Part shown: positions 40,943 to 47,186 of the stretch, piece after piece
How the letters are laid out: each line of letters begins with the position of its first letter
How positions within the stretch are numbered: position 1 is the stretch's first letter
IMG/VR virus record: IMGVR_UViG_3300027861_000046
Span: 1-48,103 of that record
Direction: 5' to 3' (one strand)
Length of the DNA: 48,103 nucleotides
DNA from: a virus
The notes under the pieces: model-generated
The model's database searches: none
Told to the model about the DNA's origin: nothing
Seen by the model: only the letters and a program-made list of their open reading frames with translations
Translations under genes and position numbers: made by a program

Positions 40943-41092
40943 CTAGTAAGTGGTTTGAGTTTGTACTATAACATCTTTAACCGTAGTAGCAGTACCGTAG
41001 TAGCGGTGCAGGTTTACATAAGTACCAACCAAAGTAAAAACCGTCGCAACAACTTGAATGAAAAGCAATGTTTTTGTTGGGAAATTAGTCAT
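40943..41092 (-). CDS. Small single-pass membrane protein (49 aa)
   Basis: The product is MTNFPTKTLLFIQVVATVFT, LVGTYVNLHRYYGTATTVKD and VIVQTQTTY. One hydrophobic helix (about residues 9-27) with a positive N-terminus suggests an inner-membrane single-pass protein. ACGGAG, about 18 bp before the ATG, and the TATAAT cassette C copy 3 precede it. Function unknown. Confidence 0.62.
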   Translation of the reverse strand: MTNFPTKTLLFIQVVATVFTLVGTYVNLHRYYGTATTVKDVIVQTQTTY

Positions 41093-41114
41093 GTGGTTGT
41101 TTGTTTACTCCGTT

Positions 41115-41120
41115 ATTATA
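41115..41120 (-). promoter_or_regulatory. Promoter cassette C, copy 3 (TATAAT)
   Basis: The minus strand reads CACTCTGTCCTATAATAACG, the same as copy 1 up to the last two bases. On the plus strand GAGGGCAGAGT occurs twice in tandem right beside it (about 41130-41151). The cassette separates the 49- and 89-residue genes. Confidence 0.6.
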
Positions 41121-41170
41121 GGACAGAGTGAGGGCAGAGTGAGGGCAGAGTGGACACTGCCCCAAGTGGT

Positions 41171-41440
41171 TCATCCAACTGCCATAGGAGCATACTCTGA
41201 ACGTGGCATTTGATCCAGATTAAAGTCAGTTACCACCGCACCATTCGCAATACGTTCTGACCATTCATGACGTGCTGTGAGTGCCGTCACCGTTGAATAA
41301 GACTTGAGACCATTCTTATTAAATGTAACACGTTTCTGAAAACGTTTGACAACGACTTTCATACCTTTAACATCATCTGCCTCGGCAATGAATGCCTCAG
41401 GAAAGAAATCGACTGTGGTGACGAGTGTGGTGAGTTGCAT
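41171..41440 (-). CDS. Small conserved unknown protein (89 aa)
   Basis: The product begins MQLTTLVTTVDFFPEAFIAE, then ADDVKGMKVVVKRFQKRVTF and STVTALTARHEWSERIANGA. It ends VTDFNLDQMPRSEYAPMAVG. The middle (KGMKVVVKRFQKRVTFNKNG) is a basic beta-rich segment; the end resembles a small cyanophage protein family. Its last codons are duplicated at 40513-40560. A TATAAT promoter at 41470-41475 lies 30 bp upstream. Confidence 0.72.
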   Translation of the reverse strand: MQLTTLVTTVDFFPEAFIAEADDVKGMKVVVKRFQKRVTFNKNGLKSYSTVTALTARHEWSERIANGAVVTDFNLDQMPRSEYAPMAVG

Positions 41441-41469
41441 GTGAGTGGTGTTCCCTTGATTACCTCTAT

Positions 41470-41475
41470 ATTATA
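41470..41475 (-). promoter_or_regulatory. Early-type promoter TATAAT for the 89-residue gene
   Basis: The minus strand reads GTATGCCTTATAATATAGAG. The best -35 at 17 bp is CTTGGA, which is poor. The GTGCCAGTTTCTCAACTGTC stem-loop lies 30 bp upstream, so the order is stem-loop then promoter. The -10 covers the last codons of the methyltransferase gene. Confidence 0.6.
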
Positions 41476-42397
41476 AGGCATACAGAGCACTCTCCAAGGG
41501 GTTCTGTGCCAGTTTCTCAACTGTCATACGTCCTCTTGCTATTTCTGTATAGTGTTCACTAAGATCCATACCAACAAAGTTTCTATATTGTCTTATGGCA
41601 GCGACTCCAGTGGTGCCACTACCACAAAATGGGTCAAGGACAATAGAATTGGCAGGAGAATAGATCTTAATAAGATATTCCATTAATGATACTGGTTTGA
41701 CTGTAGGATGATCATTATTTTCTCCCTTTTCTTTCTTTGTTGCTCTTGGTGCATAAAAATATTTTTGCTCAGAAGGTTGTACTTCACCAATAATATTCAT
41801 TGGATATCTTCCGGCAACATTAGCACCAGTAGTTTCTTTTGGTATTGGTTCATTTGTAGATAGATCGATCCAATACTCTTCTTTGGTTTTAATATCACAT
41901 GCTTTGTTCTGAATACCACCAAATACTCTACGTTTCTCACCACCCTTAATCCAACCTGTCGGTGGTTTGCCATCCCACGGAACACGGGTATTCTCAATAT
42001 CAATCAGACCACATCCCCATTTTTCATGATTCTCTTTGAGAGAACCTTCATAAGGTTTCTGTCCTACTACAATCGGTTCGTGTGCTGGTTTCAATCTATT
42101 ATATTTTGCCATCTTGGTTGTGGTCATCCACATAATCTGGTCCTTAATAACAAAACCAGCATCCTCTACATTACATGCCAGACGATGATACAATTCTGGA
42201 GAACAAAATGCAAGACAAAAAGCACCTGGTCGCAAAGTCCTATAGACCTCACGCCAGATGTCTACATCGGGAACAGAATGATCCCAGTGATCCATACCCA
42301 TACCATATGGGGGATCAGTGATACATGAATGGAAATAGTTCTCCCCATAAGTGGAGAGAACTTCTTTACAATTACCTTTATATATTGAAAACTTCAT
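41471..42397 (-). CDS. DNA methyltransferase, probably N6-adenine (DPPY, beta class)
   Basis: The 308-residue product starts MKFSIYKGNCKEVLSTYGEN. The catalytic motif IV, TDPPYGMGMDHWDHS, has DPPY at residues 28-31, indicating N6-adenine methylation. The S-adenosylmethionine motif I, LDPFCGSGTTGVAAI, comes near the C-terminus (FCGSGT at 257-262), preceded by HPTVKPVSLMEYLIKI. This circular order (IV, target recognition, X, I) marks the beta class. The middle (80-220) is the likely target-recognition region. It overlaps the ParB-like gene by 20 bp and lies in one operon direction with the nuclease at 43495-44025. It could protect phage DNA from host or phage nucleases. An upstream in-frame TTG at 42400 is ignored. 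Confidence 0.93.
   Translation of the reverse strand: MKFSIYKGNCKEVLSTYGENYFHSCITDPPYGMGMDHWDHSVPDVDIWREVYRTLRPGAFCLAFCSPELYHRLACNVEDAGFVIKDQIMWMTTTKMAKYNRLKPAHEPIVVGQKPYEGSLKENHEKWGCGLIDIENTRVPWDGKPPTGWIKGGEKRRVFGGIQNKACDIKTKEEYWIDLSTNEPIPKETTGANVAGRYPMNIIGEVQPSEQKYFYAPRATKKEKGENNDHPTVKPVSLMEYLIKIYSPANSIVLDPFCGSGTTGVAAIRQYRNFVGMDLSEHYTEIARGRMTVEKLAQNPLESALYAL
41503..41527. other. GTGCCAGT stem-loop
   Basis: TGCCAGTT-TCTC-AACTGTCA forms an 8-bp stem with one mismatch. It belongs to the family also seen at 36170-36193, 36232-36255, 40651-40674 (weaker) and 35578-35602. It lies inside the methyltransferase C-terminal codons, upstream of the 41470 promoter. Confidence 0.6.
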
Positions 42398-43367
42398 CAA
42401 TTACTTGATAATCATTTACCTCTACTATTTTAACATACTTGTCAACCGTTCCAATAGAACTACCTTTTTTATAGAGTCTTTCTTTTTTTCCAGTTTGTTC
42501 AAGATATGCTTGATTTAACCAATAAAGGAAACCATCAGTCAATACAGGAATAGTATCATAGTTTGCCGCAAATGATGCATCTTTATGCTTTACCCAATTA
42601 AGTAATTCAGTAACACCATCTTCTCTATTCTCAGCATCAGGTAAATTAAATTTGTTAGTATATACTCTCTGGACAATGGATCTAGCAATGTCATTATCAT
42701 GCTTTTTCAAAAATAGAAGTGAAGCAGTTTTTAATGGATGTGGAAACTTATCAATTTTTTTAGTTTCCCATGCAAATGAATCTAAGAATAATATTTCTTT
42801 CTTAAATTCACCATAAATGACAATTAAACCATTACCATCATATCCACCAGTTTTAGGGAATTGCTTCTCATTATAATAATGTGCTGCCCATGTTAAACCA
42901 GTAACTTGATAAAGGTTGGTATTTTTAAGAGACATGTTAAGATACCTACATGCACCATAAGCAAGGTCAGAGGATTTTTCAGCACTTGCACTATTATCAA
43001 ATGTATAATATAAGTCTCTTACTCCTTCAATACTATCAACTTTATAATGTTGAGAAATTAAATTTTCAGGTACAAAATCAGATAAACCCTGCTTCCAGAA
43101 TTCTCTTCTTGTGTGAGCATCTATTAAAAATACTTGCCCTTTATACCATTGCTTACCGGTAACAGGATCCCATGCATCGCAGGTTAATTCTGCAGTAGCG
43201 ATCATAGTATGTTGAGGAAGAAGTTTACTGAGTTTATCAAAAACTTTCTTTTCACCTGCTCTTTTCTTGTGATTACGTTGTACTGGTGATTGTTCCAGTA
43301 GTAAAAAACCATCGTAATCGTATGGTCTTATGCCAAGTACATTGGCAAAGTTCTTTTTATTAGACAT
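42378..43367 (-). CDS. ParB/Srx-like protein of a methyltransferase operon
   Basis: I start at 43367 (MSNKKNFANVLGIRPYDYDG); an ATG 20 codons upstream is also open but has a weaker context. Residues 74-92 read WYKGQVFLIDAHTRREFWK. The 'xVxLIDxHTRxxxxK' pattern is the ParB-type motif (D.G/HR) known from ParB/sulfiredoxin nuclease-like proteins, with Y120 to S134 (YTFDNSASAEKSSD) next. The following 200 residues are helical with no known motif. ParB-like domains are often fused to or beside DNA methyltransferases in phages, as here (20 bp overlap). The role could be nicking, CTP-dependent DNA binding or regulation. A TTGACT-17-TATAAT promoter drives it. Confidence 0.62.
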   Translation of the reverse strand: MSNKKNFANVLGIRPYDYDGFLLLEQSPVQRNHKKRAGEKKVFDKLSKLLPQHTMIATAELTCDAWDPVTGKQWYKGQVFLIDAHTRREFWKQGLSDFVPENLISQHYKVDSIEGVRDLYYTFDNSASAEKSSDLAYGACRYLNMSLKNTNLYQVTGLTWAAHYYNEKQFPKTGGYDGNGLIVIYGEFKKEILFLDSFAWETKKIDKFPHPLKTASLLFLKKHDNDIARSIVQRVYTNKFNLPDAENREDGVTELLNWVKHKDASFAANYDTIPVLTDGFLYWLNQAYLEQTGKKERLYKKGSSIGTVDKYVKIVEVNDYQVIDEVFNI

Positions 43368-43448
43368 AATGTGGCTCAAATGTATATAAGAGAAATAAAA
43401 ACTACTCGATGGATACTTCCGTTCCATAACTTTTCATTTTCAATGTTT

Positions 43449-43477
43449 ATTATAAAAGAAGAGGGAAGATAAGTCAA
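43449..43477 (-). promoter_or_regulatory. Sigma70-like promoter TTGACT-17-TATAAT
   Basis: -35 TTGACT at 43472-43477 and -10 TATAAT at 43449-43454 are separated by exactly 17 bp. The -35 lies in the loop of the hairpin 43458-43486, so termination of the upstream gene and initiation of the ParB-like gene share DNA. Predicted start of transcription is about 43442. Confidence 0.8.
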
Positions 43478-43486
43478 TCCCTCTTC
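43458..43486 (-). terminator. Rho-independent terminator overlapping a promoter
   Basis: On the minus strand GAAGAGGG (43486-43479) and CCCTCTTC (43465-43458) form a perfect 8-bp stem around a 13-base loop and are followed by TTTTAT. It lies 9 bp past the stop of the nuclease gene. The loop contains the -35 of the next promoter. Confidence 0.8.
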
Positions 43487-43494
43487 ATAATTTG

Positions 43495-44025
43495 TTACCA
43501 GGTGTGATTCAGGACATTAGATTCGCACTGTTGACGTTCAAAGTGCTTGAAGTAGTCTTTCTTACCAGCACCGTTCTGAACATACATATTGCGGATGTAA
43601 AAATCAAAACCACGGGAATCTTCATGCCATTCTTCATCCATTTGATGAAGTTTCAGAACTGCATTCAATTCTTCAGTTAGATTATTGAATTGTTGACGTT
43701 TCTTGGTAGAAACAACATCATCGGCAAAAAAGATTGTTGTTTGATTGTAACGATTACTGCTGAAGATGTAAACAACACCTTCTTTCGGCAATCCACCATT
43801 GTAAGTAGGATAAGTTTGCTTACTTGACTTACATTCAATGTCAACGGTTTTACCATCTTCAAGGAACACTCGGAAGTCTGGTGAGTTGTGGGTTCCGTTA
43901 GGTTGAGCAATATATCGGAATCCGTGCTTAATCAACAGATCCTCTACCTGCTGTTCATGAAATGGATTGTCTTGAGAATTGGACTTGTAAGGGAGGAGCA
44001 GAACCTCTTGCCAGAATTTTTTCAT
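43495..44025 (-). CDS. PD-(D/E)xK nuclease, probable type II restriction endonuclease
   Basis: The 176-residue product begins MKKFWQEVLLLPYKSNSQDN. Residues 45-68 give THNSPDFRVFLEDGKT, then VDIECKSS: P49-D50, then E64-C65-K66 thirteen residues on, the PD-X13-ExK catalytic pattern. It continues with KQTYPTYNGGLPKEGVVYIF and SSNRYNQTTIFFADD, a strand-loop layout common in type II enzymes (the 'N.GLP' turn). Size fits a small restriction or degradation nuclease. Its promoter (44068-44096) is near-consensus sigma70. With the methyltransferase two genes on, a restriction-modification pair is the simplest reading; a nuclease degrading host DNA is the alternative. Confidence 0.82.
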   Translation of the reverse strand: MKKFWQEVLLLPYKSNSQDNPFHEQQVEDLLIKHGFRYIAQPNGTHNSPDFRVFLEDGKTVDIECKSSKQTYPTYNGGLPKEGVVYIFSSNRYNQTTIFFADDVVSTKKRQQFNNLTEELNAVLKLHQMDEEWHEDSRGFDFYIRNMYVQNGAGKKDYFKHFERQQCESNVLNHTW

Positions 44026-44067
44026 GTTGAACTCGGACTTGATTGCCCGTTGTTTGTTTACCTTGTT

Positions 44068-44096
44068 ATTATAACCCCATATTGCCTGGAGGTCAA
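44068..44096 (-). promoter_or_regulatory. Sigma70-like promoter TTGACC-17-TATAAT
   Basis: -35 TTGACC at 44091-44096 and -10 TATAAT at 44068-44073 with a 17-bp spacer. It is the best match to the bacterial consensus in the window and drives the nuclease gene, whose ATG is 43 bp further on. It points to early expression by host RNA polymerase. Confidence 0.85.
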
Positions 44097-44138
44097 GGGG
44101 TTTTGGAAGAATTGAACCGGTTTGCCGACTGGCACACT

Positions 44139-44555
44139 CTATTCCTCATTTATCCACAAATCATATAACCTTTCTTCTTCCTCACGGGATTCAATTTCAT
44201 GTGGTTGATCCTCATAATCGTAATTACTCACTGGTTCGAGTGAATAACACAATTTTCCATATCGGGATCGCAGGTCACCACGTATCCACTGTGCCATATG
44301 AGTCAGTTCATGAAAAAGAGTTTTTATATAAGTTTCCTTATCCATATGTGCCTGAAGTTCAATCAGGAAGTGTCGTGGTCGATAATATCCATCAATCACA
44401 TCACAATAACCAACAACACCATCACGTTTCAGTCCTTTATGAATAATGTCCACATCAATTTTATGTCGTGGAAAATATTCATTCAAAAACCAAGAGGTAA
44501 CATCCTCACAGATGATCTTAGAATAACCGTATCCAAAATGGTAGATGCTAGACAT
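44139..44555 (-). CDS. SprT-like zinc metallopeptidase
   Basis: From the ATG at 44555 the 138-residue product is MSSIYHFGYGYSKIICEDVT then SWFLNEYFPRHKIDVDIIHK. The key segment ETYIKTLFHELTHMAQWIRG places HELTH at residues 82-86, the HExxH zinc site. The third ligand is probably in DQPHEIESREEEERLYDLWI (His-115 or the acidic residues after it). Upstream, HFLIELQAHMDKETY fits the strand before the helix. It matches the SprT/wallabidopsin-like 'minigluzincin' peptidases common in cyanophages. Likely substrate is a DNA-bound or phage protein. GGGGAA lies close to the ATG. Confidence 0.82.
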   Translation of the reverse strand: MSSIYHFGYGYSKIICEDVTSWFLNEYFPRHKIDVDIIHKGLKRDGVVGYCDVIDGYYRPRHFLIELQAHMDKETYIKTLFHELTHMAQWIRGDLRSRYGKLCYSLEPVSNYDYEDQPHEIESREEEERLYDLWINEE

Positions 44556-44613
44556 GTTCCCCAATGTAAAAACCAGATAAATGATGAGATGAATAAAAGT
44601 TTTTCTTTAGATG

Positions 44614-44772
44614 TCATGCCGGTGTTACACTCCATTCATCCGTTGGAACCATTGTGTCAATGACATGCTTGACATTTTCAATTCCATAAACTACAACCTC
44701 CTGAGTTGAAGTGTAACCATTTTTCTTCTCACGTTTCCATGAGACAATCCATCGATCACATGATACTTTCAT
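44614..44772 (-). CDS. Small unknown protein (52 aa)
   Basis: The product is MKVSCDRWIVSWKREKKNGY, TSTQEVVVYGIENVKHVIDT and MVPTDEWSVTPA. It starts 3 bp after the stop of the upstream gene. Trp and Lys residues in the first half suggest a beta hairpin that may bind nucleic acid. No family is recognised; the frame and operon fit make coding likely. Confidence 0.62.
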   Translation of the reverse strand: MKVSCDRWIVSWKREKKNGYTSTQEVVVYGIENVKHVIDTMVPTDEWSVTPA

Positions 44773-44775
44773 TGT

Positions 44776-45075
44776 TCAAATACTTTGGGTTTTGGTTGAT
44801 TGAGACCAATTTTCTATCTTAGATTTTCTTTCTTTATAAACCTGACGATCATAATATAATTTCAATTGTCTTATATTCATTGGCGACAGTCCTTCAAAAT
44901 ACCAAAGACTTTGGTCATATTTAATATACATATGACCTCTAGACTCAAGAAAGATTTTTATACGACGTATTTTTTGTTCCCAATGAATCGTTTTTTGTTG
45001 ATTGCGATGAGGTTGTTTTGCCCCTTTTACAATGTTAGTTTTGTAATCTTTGGGATCAATTAAATAATTTTCCAC
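44776..45075 (-). CDS. Basic unknown protein (99 aa), GTG start
   Basis: The product begins MENYLIDPKDYKTNIVKGAK, then QPHRNQQKTIHWEQKIRRIK and IFLESRGHMYIKYDQSLWYF. There is no ATG nearby, so GTG at 45075 is used. The end (YYDRQVYKERKSKIENWSQS) is strongly basic. The pI and aromatic content would suit nucleic-acid or membrane-surface contact. No family recognised. Confidence 0.6.
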   Translation of the reverse strand: MENYLIDPKDYKTNIVKGAKQPHRNQQKTIHWEQKIRRIKIFLESRGHMYIKYDQSLWYFEGLSPMNIRQLKLYYDRQVYKERKSKIENWSQSTKTQSI

Positions 45076-45103
45076 AATTCAGATTGTTGAAGTAATCGAC
45101 GAT

Positions 45104-45304
45104 TCAACCATGATTCTCCATAAAATCGTCAAGAGTATAAATTTCGTCAGTTGATGTTTCTTCAATCAATTGTTCGATTGTAAGTTCTTCCATCTCCTTA
45201 CGATATTCTTCTGGTGTTGGATCTTCTGGGTCATAATCATCATGGCAGAGATAGTCCCACTCATGCACCAAAGCATCGATCAATTGTTCTTTAGTGTAAT
45301 CCAT
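45104..45304 (-). CDS. Small acidic unknown protein (66 aa)
   Basis: From the ATG at 45304 the product is MDYTKEQLIDALVHEWDYLC, HDDYDPEDPTPEEYRKEMEE and LTIEQLIEETSTDEIYTLDD. The N-terminal 'YTKEQLIDALVHEWDYLCHDDYDPEDxxPEEYRxxMExLTxEQLxEEExxDE' is a pattern common in T4-like cyanophages. It starts 2 bp after the previous stop. Upstream in-frame codons belong to the other gene's end and are not used. Confidence 0.75.
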   Translation of the reverse strand: MDYTKEQLIDALVHEWDYLCHDDYDPEDPTPEEYRKEMEELTIEQLIEETSTDEIYTLDDFMENHG

Positions 45305-45306
45305 AA

Positions 45307-45693
45307 TCAAGCACCCTGATAGTATGCGTTGCGGTAGAGATATCCACCTGCCCAATCACAGTTCTCCAGAACAAACTCACGTTCTTGGATGATTAACAGA
45401 TTGAAACGAACACCTTTTGCTGGTGCTTTGATTGATGCTGCCTTGTATACTTCACCTGTTTTCTTATCAATGAAGGCATGAACTGATTCAGTTTGACCAT
45501 CTACACACTGCATCACTTTGTGATACTTACGACCAGAGATTAGTGCATAAGAATAGTTGCGACCATTTGGATGTGAACGTTGATGACTTTGCTGAAGAGC
45601 ATCACAAAGCATCAGACCATACTTAGTGACATTGAGTTGGATGGTGTTCTGAGCATCTTTCTGAGCAACGTAGTCGGTGAAGGTGGCAGTCAT
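45307..45693 (-). CDS. Conserved cyanophage protein (128 aa)
   Basis: From the ATG at 45693 the product is MTATFTDYVAQKDAQNTIQL then NVTKYGLMLCDALQQSHQRS and NGRNYSYALISGRKYHKVMQ. It is a soluble alpha/beta protein with a central basic strand (GRKYHKVMQCVDGQTESVHA) and an aromatic end (CDWAGGYLYRNAYYQGA). The same start and order are seen in many cyanophages near early genes. The promoter/stem-loop at 45718-45750 lies upstream. Function unknown. Confidence 0.78.
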   Translation of the reverse strand: MTATFTDYVAQKDAQNTIQLNVTKYGLMLCDALQQSHQRSHPNGRNYSYALISGRKYHKVMQCVDGQTESVHAFIDKKTGEVYKAASIKAPAKGVRFNLLIIQEREFVLENCDWAGGYLYRNAYYQGA

Positions 45694-45717
45694 GGGTGGT
45701 CTCCCTTGTATGAATGT

Positions 45718-45750
45718 ATTATAGAGCATCCTGAGAGGGTTTCAGGATGC
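45718..45750 (-). promoter_or_regulatory. Stem-loop plus TATAAT promoter cassette
   Basis: On the minus strand GCATCCTGA-AACCCTC-TCAGGATGC (45750-45726) is a perfect 9-bp hairpin followed by TCTATAAT (TATAAT at 45718-45723). There is no clear -35, as the 17-bp position falls in the loop-side arm. The order of stem-loop then -10 is the same as in the other cassettes of this region. Confidence 0.75.
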
Positions 45751-45978
45751 ATTGGGACACTTAGGCAAGTGGTCTATATTCCAAATTTTATAGTAATATT
45801 CTTTTTTACGACATTCGATCATAGAGTTAATAGTCAACCCAGAAAAAGAATGAAGATTTTTTTTCTGAAGTTTTAGTTCATTCATTTTCCACCAATTATC
45901 AAATCTCCGAACTTTTTCTCTTATATCTGTGTTATGGTATTTTGTTGCAAAATTACAATCATTCCTATAATAACTCAT
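45742..45978 (-). CDS. Basic unknown protein (78 aa)
   Basis: The product begins MSYYRNDCNFATKYHNTDIR and EKVRRFDNWWKMNELKLQKK, then NLHSFSGLTINSMIECRKKE. It is Lys/Arg/Tyr rich, with cysteines at 8, 56 and 74. Its ATG overlaps the stop of the upstream gene (ATGA). The high charge suggests RNA or DNA contact. Function unknown. Confidence 0.65.
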   Translation of the reverse strand: MSYYRNDCNFATKYHNTDIREKVRRFDNWWKMNELKLQKKNLHSFSGLTINSMIECRKKEYYYKIWNIDHLPKCPNAS

Positions 45979-46388
45979 TTGACTGGACCAGCAGGGATTT
46001 CCACAGGTTCTGGTGCTACCATATCATCGAAATAGTTCATATCATAAGCAAACCAGTTACCATTACGGAAGATATAGGAGTATTCTTCACCATCAGAGAA
46101 GAACTCTTCCATGTCTTTATCAAGACGTGGTGCATTATCTTCAAGAGATTCACCACGCATAGTGTAATACAAAGCACCAGACTCAGGCAGAGTTTCATTA
46201 CCCCAACCGGCATTAGTCCAGGTGCAGGACATATTACCACCGTCAATCAGTTCCTTCACTTTCTCAACGGTATCATAGTTGTCACGCAGAACTTTACCAT
46301 TGAACGCAGGATAACCATCATAATGGCAGTAGACAGAAACGATGCTCTCATCTTGAAGTTGGATGCCGATACGTGATCTGGTGCCCAT
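45975..46388 (-). CDS. Conserved T4-like phage protein (137 aa), MGTRSRIGIQ family
   Basis: The product begins MGTRSRIGIQLQDESIVSVY and CHYDGYPAFNGKVLRDNYDT, then VEKVKELIDGGNMSCTWTNA. The start 'GTRSRIGIxxxDxSIVSVYCHYDGYPxxNGxxLxxxY' is a well-known family across phages and some bacteria, of unknown function. The C-terminal part (EYSYIFRNGNWFAYDMNYFD) is aromatic. A TATAAT promoter fused to a terminator lies just upstream (46415-46447). Confidence 0.82.
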   Translation of the reverse strand: MGTRSRIGIQLQDESIVSVYCHYDGYPAFNGKVLRDNYDTVEKVKELIDGGNMSCTWTNAGWGNETLPESGALYYTMRGESLEDNAPRLDKDMEEFFSDGEEYSYIFRNGNWFAYDMNYFDDMVAPEPVEIPAGPVK

Positions 46389-46414
46389 GGTGTGTGTGTC
46401 TCGATTACCTTGTT

Positions 46415-46443
46415 ATTATAAGGCATAAAAAAGACCCTGTAAG
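46415..46443 (-). promoter_or_regulatory. Early-type promoter CTTACA-17-TATAAT
   Basis: TATAAT at 46415-46420 and CTTACA at 46438-46443 with a 17-bp spacer; the -35 falls in the loop and upstream arm of the terminator hairpin 46427-46447. The -10 context ATGCCTTATAAT is the same as near 41475. It drives the MGTRSRIGIQ gene. Confidence 0.75.
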
Positions 46444-46447
46444 GGTC
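46427..46447 (-). terminator. Rho-independent terminator after cp12, fused to a promoter
   Basis: On the minus strand GACCCT-TAC-AGGGTC followed by TTTTTT is a perfect 6-bp stem with a three-base loop and a U-run. It lies 28 bp after the cp12 stop and immediately before the next -10 box. Confidence 0.85.
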
Positions 46448-46474
46448 AGTGTGACACCTCTTAAACTGTCTCAA

Positions 46475-46702
46475 TCAGTCTTCATAAACTTTACATTCGG
46501 GTTCTGATGGGTTAGCATCACAATACAGTTCTAATGGTGTCGGATCATGATGATCACCTGCTTCAATCTCTTCCTTATGATGTTCAGCATAATCTTCTAG
46601 TTCATGTAGCTCACCTTCAATATGTCTCCTTTGTTGTGGAGAGATTGTTGGGTTTTCAAGGATTTCTTTGTCCTTTGCGATGTGAGTTTCGATATTTTCC
46701 AT
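46475..46702 (-). CDS. cp12: CP12-like Calvin cycle inhibitor
   Basis: The C-terminus LELYCDANPSEPECKVYED matches the CP12 signature (Cx8C with the VYxD end); the cysteines are at 61 and 70. In host CP12 the oxidised C-terminal loop docks on GAPDH and, through the N-terminal part, on phosphoribulokinase, shutting down the Calvin cycle. The protein is 75 residues, the usual CP12 size. The host N-terminal Cys pair is absent, as in other phage CP12s; the N-terminal region has SPQQRRHIEGELHELEDYAE, matching the phage version. It is one of the classic metabolic genes of cyanophages and is thought to divert carbon toward the pentose phosphate pathway. A terminator follows it. Confidence 0.93.
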   Translation of the reverse strand: MENIETHIAKDKEILENPTISPQQRRHIEGELHELEDYAEHHKEEIEAGDHHDPTPLELYCDANPSEPECKVYED

Positions 46703-46723
46703 TGTGTTATTGTTCTTATACTT

Positions 46724-46879
46724 TTATTTATTTTGACTTTTTGCCTTTTCTACCAAATAATCAGCAAGAGCTTCCATTCTTTCAGGATGAATTGAACGAA
46801 TACCTGCCTCTTTTAGGGCAATTTTCATACTTTTTTCTTCATTTTCAGTCAATTTCTTGCCATTTTTTGGTAAAGTCAT
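46724..46879 (-). CDS. Small unknown protein (51 aa)
   Basis: From the ATG at 46879 the product is MTLPKNGKKLTENEEKSMKI, ALKEAGIRSIHPERMEALAD and YLVEKAKSQNK. A basic, mostly helical protein. AGGATAAG lies upstream of the ATG; a TTG 14 codons upstream is the alternative. It precedes cp12 in the same direction and may share its transcript. Confidence 0.65.
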   Translation of the reverse strand: MTLPKNGKKLTENEEKSMKIALKEAGIRSIHPERMEALADYLVEKAKSQNK

Positions 46880-46953
46880 AGATTTCTTATCCTGTGTTGA
46901 TATTCTAACATTAGAATCCAATAATATCTAGGAATTTAAGATTTTATCCATAT

Positions 46954-47184
46954 TTATTCATCGGTATTGAACCAAGAATCAAATATACCACTATCTCCAG
47001 GTTTACGATTTTCAAGTTTATCAAGAATTTCATCAGTATGGATGACTGATTCTATTTTACCAATCATATCTGCAATAGTGCTACAAACCATTGGCCTTTC
47101 TTGTCTTGCGGCAAAAGCAAGTGCATTGCGAAGTGATAGTTCTGCTTCTTTAAGTGATTCTTCGACTGATTGTGAAAGTGCCAT
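46954..47184 (-). CDS. Small helical conserved unknown protein (76 aa)
   Basis: The product begins MALSQSVEESLKEAELSLRN, ALAFAARQERPMVCSTIADM and IGKIESVIHTDEILDKLENR. It resembles a coiled-coil or helical-bundle protein; the order VEESLKEAExSLRNALAFAARxERPxVxxxIAxMIxxIE is known from small T4-like cyanophage proteins. It starts 2 bp after the upstream stop. Function unknown. Confidence 0.75.
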   Translation of the reverse strand: MALSQSVEESLKEAELSLRNALAFAARQERPMVCSTIADMIGKIESVIHTDEILDKLENRKPGDSGIFDSWFNTDE

Positions 47185-47186
47185 AA

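Noticed and set aside
44118-44135. A further GTGCCAGT stem-loop before the nuclease promoter
   Set aside because: GTTTGCCGACTGGCAC pairs poorly and lacks the consistent 8-bp stem of the family.
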